From: Marinilabilia sp. UBA5340
GTDB lineage: Bacteria > Bacteroidota > Bacteroidia > Bacteroidales > Marinilabiliaceae
Direction of reading: 5' to 3'
Assembly (NCBI GenBank): GCA_002411085.1
Contig: DHQK01000255.1
Span: forward strand, 1-38,403
Length of the DNA stretch: 38,403 nucleotides
In this document: piece by piece, positions 16,260 to 24,255 of the stretch
Numbering within the stretch: position 1 is the first letter of the stretch
How the letters are laid out: the number at the start of each line of letters is the position of its first letter
Program-made: the position numbers and the translations under genes
The notes under the pieces: generated by a model
Seen by the model: only the letters and a program-made list of their open reading frames with translations
Database searches by the model: none
Told to the model about the DNA's origin: nothing

Positions 16260-17045
16260 TCAGTTGTTCCACGTTGGTTTGCGTTTCTCAAAAAAAGCAC
16301 TGACTCCCTCTTGTCCTTCTTTTGATATTCGTGCTTGAGCAATTTTTGTTGAACAATATTGGGTCAATTCTTCGTCAATTGGAACAAACTGTCGGTCGAT
16401 TCTGTTCATGAGAATTTTTGTTTCTTTTGTGGCCACGGGGCTGTTTCCTGCTATTTGATTAGCAATTTCCCTGGTTTTTGGTATAATTTTGTCCTGAGAA
16501 TAGAGATAATGCACCAGACCATTATTCAGTGCATCTGTGGCAGAGAAGGGCAATCCTGAAATGAGGGTGGCTCGTGCAAATGAAGGTCCTGTTTTTCTGA
16601 CAATCCAGGGAGCTACTGTTGCAGGGATTAGTCCGATGGATGTTTCTGAGAATCGGAAGAATATTTCAGGTGTGGCTATCACCACATCGGAGCAAGCCAG
16701 CAATCCTAAGGCACCGCCGTATGCACCGCCTTCCACACAGGCCACTATGGGTTTGGGATACTCAGCCATTGAGCGATACAACTTGTTAAAAAGATTGGCA
16801 TCTGCCATGTTTTCTTCTTCATTCTGGTCTTTGGCTTCTTTCATCCACTCCAGATCAGCGCCGGCTGAGAAAAAACGCCCTTTTCCCAAAATAACCAATA
16901 CCCTGAACTGTTCACTATTTTGGGTTTTCTCCAGATAGTCAATGAGCTGAAGGATCATTTCTTTGTTGAGCGCATTTTTTTTATCCGGCCTGCTTAATTC
17001 GAGGTAGCAAACATTTTGTGCATATTTTTTCGTTAGGTAAATCAT
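16260..17045 (-). CDS. Methylglutaconyl-CoA hydratase (crotonase family)
   Basis: Expected to hydrate 3-methylglutaconyl-CoA to HMG-CoA in leucine breakdown; 261 residues. Seen: SRPDKKNALN, FSAGADLEWM (59-68, CoA binding; the ADLxWM form is typical of LiuC-type hydratases), the oxyanion segment EGGAYGGALGL, and RFSETSIGLIPATVAPWIVRK with Glu134. As in LiuC proteins the first crotonase Glu is replaced (GALGL), while the second Glu remains. It sits between the two carboxylase subunit genes, 36 bp after the beta subunit and 1 bp before the alpha subunit, which strongly supports the leucine assignment over general fatty-acid oxidation. Confidence 0.9.
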   Translation of the reverse strand: MIYLTKKYAQNVCYLELSRPDKKNALNKEMILQLIDYLEKTQNSEQFRVLVILGKGRFFSAGADLEWMKEAKDQNEEENMADANLFNKLYRSMAEYPKPIVACVEGGAYGGALGLLACSDVVIATPEIFFRFSETSIGLIPATVAPWIVRKTGPSFARATLISGLPFSATDALNNGLVHYLYSQDKIIPKTREIANQIAGNSPVATKETKILMNRIDRQFVPIDEELTQYCSTKIAQARISKEGQEGVSAFFEKRKPTWNN

Positions 17046-17081
17046 CTATTTTTGGTTTGGTGAAGTTATTAATTCCGGTTT

Positions 17082-18692
17082 TTACATTCTGAATATTCCG
17101 TATTTGGGAGCCTGAATTTCCGATTTGGAACATGCCTGTAGAGCCAATCCTACAACATCTCGTGTTTCTGCAGGGTCAATGATGCCATCGTCCCACAAAC
17201 GACTGGTACTATACCATGGAGATCCCTCGTGTTCGTATTTTTCATTGATTTGATCATCAATGGCCTGTAGTTCTGCGGTGCTGACTTCTTGTCCTTTTAG
17301 TTCTGCCTGATCTTTTTTTAATGTTTTCAGCACACCTGCCGCTTGTTGTGCACCCATGACTGAAATCCGTGCATTGGGCCACATAAACAGAAATCTTGGA
17401 TTATACGCCCGGCCACCCATGGCGTAATTTCCTGCTCCGTAAGACCCGCCGATGATTATAGTCACAAATGGAACTGCTGCATTGGCAAGTGCATGCACCA
17501 TTTTGGCTCCGTTTTTGGCAATTCCCCCCTGCTCATATTCTTTTCCCACCATAAAACCGGTGATGTTTTGGAGAAATACCATGGGAATTTTCCGGTGATT
17601 GCAAAGCTCTATGAAATGAGTTCCTTTCAGTGCCGATTCAGAAAAGAGTACTCCATCATTTGCAAGAATACCTACTGTAAAACCATGTATTGATGCAAAA
17701 CCCGTCACCAGTGTGGTACCATAATCAGGTTTGAATTCGTGAAAACGACTGCCGTCAGTGATGCGGGCTATGATTTCCCGAACATCAGGAAAAGGGGCTT
17801 TGTCTGTGGGAATAAGTCCATACAGGTCGCTTCCCGGAAAAAGAGGCAGGGCATATTTGTCTGATTTTTCCAGCGAATCCGGTCTCTCTGGGCCGAATGA
17901 TTTAACAATATCTCTACATAGGGAGAGTGCATGTTCGTCATTTTCTGCCAGATAATCAGCTACGCCACTGATGCTTGTATGGACTACGCCTCCACCCAAC
18001 TCTTCCGAAGTTACCTCTTCTCCTGTAGCTGCTTTCACCAGAGGTGGACCCGCCAGGAAAATGGTTCCCTGGTTTTTCACAATGATGGTCTCGTCGCTCA
18101 TTGCCGGAATGTAAGCTCCGCCTGCCGTGCACGAGCCCATCACTATGGAAATCTGGGGTATACCCTGAGCTGACAATCGTGCCTGATTGAAGAATATCCT
18201 TCCAAAATCTTCTTTGTCAGGAAAAACCTCTGCCTGGTGCGGAAGGAAAATTCCACCCGAATCAACCAGATAAATGCAGGGGAGGTGGTTTTGTTCTGCA
18301 ATTTCCTGGGCGCGCAAATGTTTTTTGATGGTCTCTTTTACATAAGTACCGCCTTTTACAGTGGCATCATTACCGATAACCATCACCTGGCGATTATGAA
18401 TAGTCCCGATGCCGGTGACAATTCCTGCCGAAGGAAATTCATCGTTGTACTGGCCGTTGGCTGCCAAAGGAGAGAGTTCCAAAAATGCAGTGTGCGGATC
18501 CAATAGTTTTTCAATACGATCACGAACAGGAAGCTTTCCTCTCTCTATGTGTTTACGAACCATTTTTTCGGGCCCTCCACTCAGGGCTTTATCTATGCGG
18601 TTGCGGAGCTGGTCTGCTATTTCTTTGTTTTTGGCCATGTTTATTTGCCATGCTTCAGTATCGGTATTAATATTGCTATCAAACGGTTCCAT
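17082..18692 (-). CDS. Methylcrotonyl-CoA carboxylase, carboxyltransferase (beta) subunit
   Basis: Transfers the carboxyl group from biotin to 3-methylcrotonyl-CoA, giving 3-methylglutaconyl-CoA; 536 residues, normal for the subunit. Two crotonase-like halves are present. Key segments: YLVDSGGIFLPHQAEVFPD, VMGSCTAGGAYIPAMSDE, FLAGPPLVKAATGEEVTSEE (213-232; the VKAATGEE form marks MCC rather than propionyl-CoA carboxylase), FLQNITGFMVG, GGSYGAGNYAMGGRAYNPRF, and the C-terminal KYGIFRM shared with MCC beta subunits. It is the first gene of the ten-gene minus-strand operon. The N-terminal INTDTEAWQINM segment matches the usual MCCB start, supporting the ATG at 18690-18692. Confidence 0.95.
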   Translation of the reverse strand: MEPFDSNINTDTEAWQINMAKNKEIADQLRNRIDKALSGGPEKMVRKHIERGKLPVRDRIEKLLDPHTAFLELSPLAANGQYNDEFPSAGIVTGIGTIHNRQVMVIGNDATVKGGTYVKETIKKHLRAQEIAEQNHLPCIYLVDSGGIFLPHQAEVFPDKEDFGRIFFNQARLSAQGIPQISIVMGSCTAGGAYIPAMSDETIIVKNQGTIFLAGPPLVKAATGEEVTSEELGGGVVHTSISGVADYLAENDEHALSLCRDIVKSFGPERPDSLEKSDKYALPLFPGSDLYGLIPTDKAPFPDVREIIARITDGSRFHEFKPDYGTTLVTGFASIHGFTVGILANDGVLFSESALKGTHFIELCNHRKIPMVFLQNITGFMVGKEYEQGGIAKNGAKMVHALANAAVPFVTIIIGGSYGAGNYAMGGRAYNPRFLFMWPNARISVMGAQQAAGVLKTLKKDQAELKGQEVSTAELQAIDDQINEKYEHEGSPWYSTSRLWDDGIIDPAETRDVVGLALQACSKSEIQAPKYGIFRM

Positions 18693-18974
18693 TTGTACAA
18701 ATTATTGATGGTTTCTAGAATAACAGGTACTCCTAAAAATAGATCCTAACTGTTGTTTTTACTGACTTTTATTAACCCTCAAGATACTGAATTGTTTTTC
18801 AATATTTAAATTTTCATCTAATTTCCGCAGAGGTTTTCATTTTTTCTCAGAGAACATTTGTGTCAATCTCTGTATTTTTTGCATATCGACCAATAAAGAG
18901 GGGACATGGTATGTATATAGTTGATTAGATTTTTTGGCTTGCAGTATTCATAGGATTGGTCTATTTTTGATCAC
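18693..18974. other. Divergent intergenic region with degenerate repeat
   Basis: This gap separates the leucine/mevalonate operon from the DUF1460 gene. Around 18825-18885 it holds a degenerate CGCAGAG/CTCAGAGAAC/CTCTGTA-type repeat. No clear TAnnTTTG promoter was found for the minus-strand operon (a near match, TAATTTG, lies very close to its ATG). Confidence 0.45.
18939..18969 (+). promoter_or_regulatory. Bacteroidota-type promoter for the DUF1460 gene
   Basis: TTG at 18939-18941 and TATTTTTG at 18962-18969, 20 bp apart, match the TTG-N19/20-TAnnTTTG consensus. The -7 box ends 5 bp before the first ATG (18975), so transcription would begin at or near that codon; the second in-frame ATG (18990) may be the true start. 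Confidence 0.55.
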
Positions 18975-19886
18975 ATGAGTAAATATTCTATGAAAAGTAT
19001 TTTTATTTTGTTCTTTTTATTTGTCTGTTTGTTTGCCTGTAATAGTTCAGGAAGAATTTCAGATGGACAGTCTGATGAAATCCCCTCCAGAGTCTTTCTG
19101 ACTTCGGCCGATTCAATGATTTTTGATTCGCTGATGGTCATTGCATCACGTGATGAATTGTCTCAGCATGGTTTGAGTCAGGTTATTATTGAAACTGCAA
19201 ACTTTTTTTTGGATGCTCCTTATGTAGCACATACCTTAGAGTCAGACCAAGAAGAACAACTTGTAGTGAATCTTCGGGAATTTGATTGTACTACATTTGT
19301 GGAGTCTGTGTTGGCGTTGTCTTATGTATTTAAAGAACATTCCGCTGTTCTGCAGGATTATATGCGATATCTTCAGGAATTAAGATATCAGGATGGGGAT
19401 ATTGATTTATATCCCAGTCGTTTACATTATTTTTCAGACTGGCTTTATGACAATCAGCATAAGGGATATATTGATATTGTTAGTAATGATTTTGGTGATC
19501 AACTTTTCGATTCAAAGGTGGACTTTATGTCCAGGAATTACAATCTTTATCCCAAATTATCTGCGAATAGTGCCTTTGTAGACAAGGTGAAGAATCGTGA
19601 AAATAAGATTTCGGATTATAATTTGAAATATGTCTCAACTTCCCGGATTGATAGTGTTGCTGATTGTATTCTGGATGGTGATATAATTGCTTTTTGTTCC
19701 GGCGTTGAAGGATTAGATATTGCTCATGTAGGATTTGCGTACCATATTAACAACCAACTTCACTTCATTCATGCATCCACGAATGGCAATAAAGTAAGAG
19801 TTTCTGAATTGCCTTTAAGTTCTTATGTAGAAAAGCGCAAAGATGTTTATGGAATCATTGTAGCCCGTCCTGTTTTACCAAATTAG
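18975..19886 (+). CDS. DUF1460 lipoprotein, predicted NlpC/P60-like amidase
   Basis: Protein of 303 residues (or 298 from the ATG at 18990, which gives a compact lipoprotein signal MKSIFILFFLFVCLFAC). Lipobox LFAC with Cys22 predicts membrane anchoring. The catalytic-type segment NLREFDCTTFVESV holds a Cys, and HVGFAYHI plus HASTNGNKVRVSEL hold candidate His partners, as in DUF1460 proteins, which are regarded as N-acetylmuramoyl-L-alanine amidase-like or cell-wall peptide hydrolases. The substrate is unproved. It has its own promoter and no functional link to the divergent operon. Confidence 0.85.
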   Translation: MSKYSMKSIFILFFLFVCLFACNSSGRISDGQSDEIPSRVFLTSADSMIFDSLMVIASRDELSQHGLSQVIIETANFFLDAPYVAHTLESDQEEQLVVNLREFDCTTFVESVLALSYVFKEHSAVLQDYMRYLQELRYQDGDIDLYPSRLHYFSDWLYDNQHKGYIDIVSNDFGDQLFDSKVDFMSRNYNLYPKLSANSAFVDKVKNRENKISDYNLKYVSTSRIDSVADCILDGDIIAFCSGVEGLDIAHVGFAYHINNQLHFIHASTNGNKVRVSELPLSSYVEKRKDVYGIIVARPVLPN

Positions 19887-19990
19887 TGGATGTGAAAATA
19901 TTTTGGTATCCTGGGGTCTGTGATGGTTTCCAATCTGTTTTTAACCCAAATTTAAAAGTTAGGTTTTGTTTTATTAAAAAGTAGAATATT

Positions 19991-20194
19991 ATGAAGAAGA
20001 TTGGAATTGGATTGTTAATTATTGGAGTTCTTGGCTTGCTTTATTTTGGAATTGACGCTTATCAGCAGTCAGAATCTTTTAATGTAGCCGGAATTGGTGT
20101 CGCCGTAAGTAAGGCCGATTGGAATCCCGTAATTTATAGTGGTGTTGTCGCTGTTGTTGGTATTTTGATGATGCTTTTTGCAAGAAAAAAGTGA
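19991..20194 (+). CDS. Small two-helix membrane protein
   Basis: 67 residues with two hydrophobic segments (IGLLIIGVLGLLYFGI, about 5-22, and VIYSGVVAVVGILMMLFA, about 47-64) and a basic end (RKK). The layout, with a short extracytoplasmic loop, resembles the DUF3185-type small membrane proteins as I recall them. Function unknown. A clear terminator follows 56 bp downstream. Confidence 0.75.
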   Translation: MKKIGIGLLIIGVLGLLYFGIDAYQQSESFNVAGIGVAVSKADWNPVIYSGVVAVVGILMMLFARKK

Positions 20195-20249
20195 TTTAAG
20201 GTTTTAGGGCAATACAAAGCCCATAGTGTGTTGCTTTAATAAATATTTA

Positions 20250-20297
20250 AAATCAGCTGGTTGCTTAATCTAAAAGCAACTTAGCTGATTTTTTTTT
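20250..20297 (+). terminator. Intrinsic terminator before the TetR gene
   Basis: AATCAGCT-G-GTTGCTT pairs with AAGCAAC-TT-AGCTGATT around a short AATCTA-like loop, and a run of nine T follows. It ends the DUF1460/small-protein unit and insulates the exporter operon. Confidence 0.88.
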
Positions 20298-20320
20298 GTG
20301 TAAGAAATAAAAAAAGAATA

Positions 20321-20366
20321 CATTTGACCAAATGGTTAAATCAAATAGTTAAAACAAATGGCTAAT
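20321..20366 (+). promoter_or_regulatory. Triple 13-bp repeat / palindromic TetR operator overlapping the start codon
   Basis: Three direct repeats with an exact 13-bp period start at 20329 (CAAATGGTTAAAT), 20342 (CAAATAGTTAAAA) and 20355 (CAAATGGCTAATC). The first overlaps an 18-bp near-palindrome TTTGACCAAATGGTTAAA (20324-20341). The TetR start ATG (20358-20360) lies inside the third repeat. This is a typical place for an autoregulatory TetR operator. Confidence 0.65.
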
Positions 20367-20990
20367 CGAAATTTGAAAGAAAATAAGGACACGGAAAAGT
20401 TGATCCTTGATGCTGCACGAGAAGTTTTTATCAGAAAAGGGTTTGATGGAGCAAGAATGCAGGAAATTGCTGATGAGGCAGGAATTAATAAAGCATTGCT
20501 ACACTATTATTTTCGGAGTAAACAAAAACTATTTGATACAATATTTCTTGAAGCCTTCAAAGATTTTTGGCCTTCGATCGAATCATCCACTAATAATGGA
20601 AAGGGAACTGTTAAGGATTTAATTAAATCTGCGGTGGATGCCTATATGGATCTTCTGCTGAAAATGCCTTTTTTGCCCTCATTTGTAGTTGGTGAGATTA
20701 ATCGTTCTCCTGAAAGAATTCAGGAACTGCTTCAGGCTTCCGGTATTCGTCCGGATTTTGTTTTGGAGGTCATTAAAAGAGGTATTGAGAAAAGAGAGGT
20801 GATAGCCATTGATCCCCGCGATTTGATAATTAATATCGTTGGACTCTCCTTGTTTCCATTTATTTCAAGACCGGTTTTGTCACGGATGTTTTTTGCGTCT
20901 GAGGAGGAGTATATGGAGTTTTTGGCAAGCCGTCGTAATTCGGTGTATGAATTTGTATGTCGCAGTGTGTTGGTAGAATATCAGTCTTGA
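20358..20990 (+). CDS. TetR-family transcriptional regulator of the exporter operon
   Basis: 210 residues. The N-terminal helix-turn-helix (about residues 10-57) shows ILDAAREVFIRKGFDGARMQ, EIADEAGINKALLHYYF and RSKQKLFDTIF, all standard for TetR repressors. The C-terminal ligand domain is helical and not recognisable to substrate. It is first in a seven-gene operon for a tripartite ABC exporter, 25 bp before the TolC gene, so it probably represses that operon and itself through the repeat that overlaps its start codon. The inducer is unknown. Confidence 0.92.
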   Translation: MANRNLKENKDTEKLILDAAREVFIRKGFDGARMQEIADEAGINKALLHYYFRSKQKLFDTIFLEAFKDFWPSIESSTNNGKGTVKDLIKSAVDAYMDLLLKMPFLPSFVVGEINRSPERIQELLQASGIRPDFVLEVIKRGIEKREVIAIDPRDLIINIVGLSLFPFISRPVLSRMFFASEEEYMEFLASRRNSVYEFVCRSVLVEYQS

Positions 20991-21015
20991 GTATGATTAT
21001 TAAAATTTTGAAAAT

Positions 21016-22386
21016 ATGAATATACGAAAACATGTTGTTGGCTGTATGTTAAGGTCTCCTCTTTTTCACAGGAGGAAGCCTTTAGGAGATAAGGGTTTTT
21101 TCTTTGAATCAGTTGCTGCTCGTCTAATTGTTGGTTTGTTATTGCTTTCGATTTCAGAGGTTTCTATGGCCAGGGAATCTTACTCTTTGTTTCGTTGCTG
21201 GGAAATGGCTACAAACAACTATCCTTTGATAAAAGGAAAAGCGGTGTTAGCCGAAAACGCGCGACTGGATATTAAGAATATCAGGATTCATTGGTTGCCA
21301 CAATTGGAGTTGTCGGGATTGGCGTCCTGGCAAAGTGATGTGCCGGCAATGAATATGGAAAGTCCTTTGTTGGGAACAGATCTCCCGGGTGCTCCCAACG
21401 ATCAATATAAATTGACCTTGGAAGTAAGTCAGACACTCTATGACGGGGGGAGAACGCAGCAACGTGCCGGGTTAAGAGAAATTGAGGGAAAGGCTGAAAT
21501 GCAGGATATAGAGATTCAAATGTTGGAAGTTCGTAAAATTGTTGCGGATTTGTTTTTTGGAGCTTTGATGATGCAACAAATGGAGGAGCAGATGGTGCAT
21601 AAAATTACTGTCCTGGAAAAACGACGTTCCGAAATGGAAGATGCATTTGTCAGTGGGACCATCAGTAAAGGTGAACTTAAGAGGATTGATGCCGAAATTT
21701 TGATGATTAAACAGCAGTTAGTTGCCCTGGAAAGAAACCAAAACACTTTGTTGATGAATCTCTCCTCTTTTGTTGGAGAAGAGATATCCTCTGAATCAGC
21801 ATTAATAGCACCTTCGGTAGAGGATGTTCTAGTGCCCGATAGACGTCCTGAGTACGATCTGTTTCAAATTCAACGCTCTCAACTCGAAAAATCCATAGAA
21901 TTGCATCAGCGTGACAGGTGGCCTGTGTTGGCTGCTTTCGGTCAGGCCGGATATGGCAATCCTGGTCTTAATATGCTGACTGATGAATTTGATACTTTTT
22001 ATATGGTGGGACTAAACTTGAAATGGTCACCCTGGGATTGGAAAGGAACCCGTCGGGATATTAAGGTTTTGAAAAATAAGGTGAGTCTTGTTGACCTTCG
22101 GGAGGAAACTTTTCAGGTGAATCAAATGCGGTCTCTTAACAGATTGAATGATGAAATAGTCAAATATCTCGAGATGATGGAACTGGATGGTCGGTTGGTG
22201 GAGCTCCGAAAGGGAATTGAGGAGGAGAGTGCTGAGAAACTGCAATATGGTACGATTACCCCGGCCGATTATTTGGTCGATCTGGATGCTTATACCAATG
22301 CCATGACGGATAAAGAGCTTCATAGCCTTGAGTATTTGTATGGGATGACCCGCAAATATCTTACTGGGGAAAAACATTCTGAATAA
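21016..22386 (+). CDS. TolC-family outer-membrane efflux protein
   Basis: 456 residues. An unusually long N-terminal part (about 35 residues with HRRKPLGDKGFFFES) precedes the hydrophobic signal segment LIVGLLLLSISEVSMA, so a later start is possible. The mature part has two long coiled-coil/strand repeats of the outer-membrane efflux protein family, with LTLEVSQTLYDGGRTQQRAG as the first strand-turn and YMVGLNLKWSPWDWKG as the equivalent in the second half. It should form the exit duct for the exporter encoded downstream; HlyD follows after 19 bp. Confidence 0.9.
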   Translation: MNIRKHVVGCMLRSPLFHRRKPLGDKGFFFESVAARLIVGLLLLSISEVSMARESYSLFRCWEMATNNYPLIKGKAVLAENARLDIKNIRIHWLPQLELSGLASWQSDVPAMNMESPLLGTDLPGAPNDQYKLTLEVSQTLYDGGRTQQRAGLREIEGKAEMQDIEIQMLEVRKIVADLFFGALMMQQMEEQMVHKITVLEKRRSEMEDAFVSGTISKGELKRIDAEILMIKQQLVALERNQNTLLMNLSSFVGEEISSESALIAPSVEDVLVPDRRPEYDLFQIQRSQLEKSIELHQRDRWPVLAAFGQAGYGNPGLNMLTDEFDTFYMVGLNLKWSPWDWKGTRRDIKVLKNKVSLVDLREETFQVNQMRSLNRLNDEIVKYLEMMELDGRLVELRKGIEEESAEKLQYGTITPADYLVDLDAYTNAMTDKELHSLEYLYGMTRKYLTGEKHSE

Positions 22387-22405
22387 AAGTCTAAATCTTT
22401 GAAAT

Positions 22406-23314
22406 ATGAAGTTTGTACAAAGAATTTTTAACAAGATGAAGCCAGTAATATTCCTCCTGGGTATTGCTTTTCTTTTTTCCTGCAACGGGAATGAATCCAA
22501 ATCTGATGCCTTCGGGAATTTTGAGGCTGAAGAAGTTGTGGTGAGTTCAGAGGCCAATGGGGTTTTAACTGAGTTTGACCTTGAAGAAGGAGCAATTCTG
22601 AAAAAGGATCAGCAAATAGGTTTTGTAGATACCATTATCCCTGCCTTAGAGCTTCAACAGTTAAGGGCCGCGTTGCAGGGAGTGACTGCAAGAATGACGG
22701 AACTTCGGAGAGGAATTGAAGTTCAACAACAGCGTTTATCGGTACTAAAGAAAGAGTATGACCGGGTGACAAGCCTGTATGAAAATAATGCCATTCCGGA
22801 ACAGAAATACGATGAAGTGGCTGGACAGTACCATATTTCACTTCGGGAATTGGAACAGCTAAGATCAAAGAAGCAGGTGTTTGAGGCGGAATTGGCTATG
22901 AAAAAAGCACAAATAGATGCCGCTACAGAAAAGCTGAGCCGTTGCAATATAATAGCTCCTGCATCTGGAACGGTTCTTCAAAAATATGCAGAATCCGGTG
23001 AATTTACAGGAGTTGGTAAGCCTCTGTTCAAAATGGCAAATACTCACGAATTGATTTTGCGCGCTTATGTGGCAGGCAGTCAGCTTGATGATTTTGGAAT
23101 TGGCCGGGAAGTGACAGTGATTTATGATAAGGATGCAGGAGATAACCATCAGGTTCAGGGTGTTGTATCGTGGGTTGCTTCTTCTGCAGAGTTCACCCCG
23201 AAGATTATTCAGACCAAAGAGGAGCGAGTAGATCTGGTTTATGCCATAAAAGTGCGTGTTGCTAATCCTGAGGGAAAGATAAAAATTGGAATGCCCGGAG
23301 AGGTATTATTTTAA
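22406..23314 (+). CDS. HlyD-type periplasmic adaptor lipoprotein
   Basis: 302 residues. The signal ends in a lipobox LFSC (Cys26; a shorter signal would begin at the in-frame ATG at 22436). A biotinyl/lipoyl-like half motif (EEVVVSSEANGVLTEFDLEEG) is followed by a coiled coil (about 75-175), the second lipoyl half (NIIAPASGTVLQKYAESGEF) and a beta-barrel region. This is the order of YbhG-like membrane-fusion proteins. It links the inner-membrane ABC-2 permeases to the TolC-like duct. Confidence 0.92.
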   Translation: MKFVQRIFNKMKPVIFLLGIAFLFSCNGNESKSDAFGNFEAEEVVVSSEANGVLTEFDLEEGAILKKDQQIGFVDTIIPALELQQLRAALQGVTARMTELRRGIEVQQQRLSVLKKEYDRVTSLYENNAIPEQKYDEVAGQYHISLRELEQLRSKKQVFEAELAMKKAQIDAATEKLSRCNIIAPASGTVLQKYAESGEFTGVGKPLFKMANTHELILRAYVAGSQLDDFGIGREVTVIYDKDAGDNHQVQGVVSWVASSAEFTPKIIQTKEERVDLVYAIKVRVANPEGKIKIGMPGEVLF

Positions 23315-23324
23315 GTTATGTTCT

Positions 23325-24236
23325 ATGATTTCTATACAATCCTTGTCTAAAAAATTTGATAAGATCCGGGCACTTGACAGGGTTACTTTTACTGTCAATG
23401 AGGGAGAGTTGTTTGGAGTGATCGGTCCGGATGGAGCGGGCAAGAGCACTCTTTTTCGAATTGTTTTGTCTTTGCTTCTTCCGGATGAAGGAACCGTGAG
23501 TATATGGGGATTGGATCCGGTTCGGGATTATCGCGCCATCAGAAAAATTGTGGGCTATATGCCGGGGAAATTTTCGTTGTATGAAGATCTGACAGTAGAA
23601 GAAAATCTCCGGTTTTTTGCTTCTGTTTTTGAAACAAGTATCGAAGAGAATTATTATTTGATCAAGGATATTTACCAGCAGATTGAACCTTTTCGCAAGC
23701 GGCCGGCAGGAAAACTATCTGGTGGAATGAAACAAAAACTGGCCCTTTCCTGTGCCCTGATTCATAAGCCACGGTTACTGGTTCTTGATGAACCCACAAC
23801 GGGAGTGGATGCGGTGTCAAGAAGTGAATTCTGGTCGATTCTTCAAAAACTGAAAGGTTTTGGAATTACCATTATTGTGGCTACTCCCTATATGGATGAA
23901 GCGTCATTGTGCGACCGTGTAGCATTGATTCAAAAAGGCAGAATACTGGATGTTGCCACTCCTTCAGAAATTGTCGCAGGCTTTAAGGATAAATTATTTG
24001 GAGTGTCCGGCGGAAATATGCATCATCTCCTGCTTGCCTGTCGGCAGTTCGGTGGCACAGCAACCGTTTTTCCTTTTGGTGAGGAACTGCACCTTACATT
24101 TAATGGTGGTGGTGATTCCAGTGAAGAATTAGAGAAATATTTGAAAACAAAAGGGGTAGAGGAGGTTTTTATCCGGCCTGTTTCCCCTGATATTGAAGAC
24201 CGGTTTATGGCATTGATGAGTCGTCATCAGGAATGA
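23325..24236 (+). CDS. ABC-2 exporter ATPase 1 (degenerate H-loop)
   Basis: 303 residues from ATG 23325; the frame extends back to 23286, but that overlaps the adaptor gene, and MISIQSLSKKFDK is a natural ATPase start. Walker A is GPDGAGKST, the signature LSGGMKQKLALS and Walker B LLVLDEPTTGVD. The switch region reads VATPYMDEA, with Pro where most ABC ATPases have the catalytic His. The C-terminal extension (about 70 residues) is of the DrrA/YbhF type. It pairs with the next ATPase like the two halves of YbhF, encoded here as separate proteins. Confidence 0.93.
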   Translation: MISIQSLSKKFDKIRALDRVTFTVNEGELFGVIGPDGAGKSTLFRIVLSLLLPDEGTVSIWGLDPVRDYRAIRKIVGYMPGKFSLYEDLTVEENLRFFASVFETSIEENYYLIKDIYQQIEPFRKRPAGKLSGGMKQKLALSCALIHKPRLLVLDEPTTGVDAVSRSEFWSILQKLKGFGITIIVATPYMDEASLCDRVALIQKGRILDVATPSEIVAGFKDKLFGVSGGNMHHLLLACRQFGGTATVFPFGEELHLTFNGGGDSSEELEKYLKTKGVEEVFIRPVSPDIEDRFMALMSRHQE

Positions 24237-24255
24237 ATAAAAAAGAACGCACAAA

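Noticed and set aside
16259..16342. Extended start of the carboxylase alpha subunit at 16342
   Set aside because: It overlaps the hydratase gene; the ATG at 16258, one base after the hydratase stop, directly precedes the conserved biotin-carboxylase N-terminus.
23286..23324. Extended start of ABC ATPase 1 at 23286
   Set aside because: It overlaps the end of the adaptor gene and adds residues not found in ABC ATPases.
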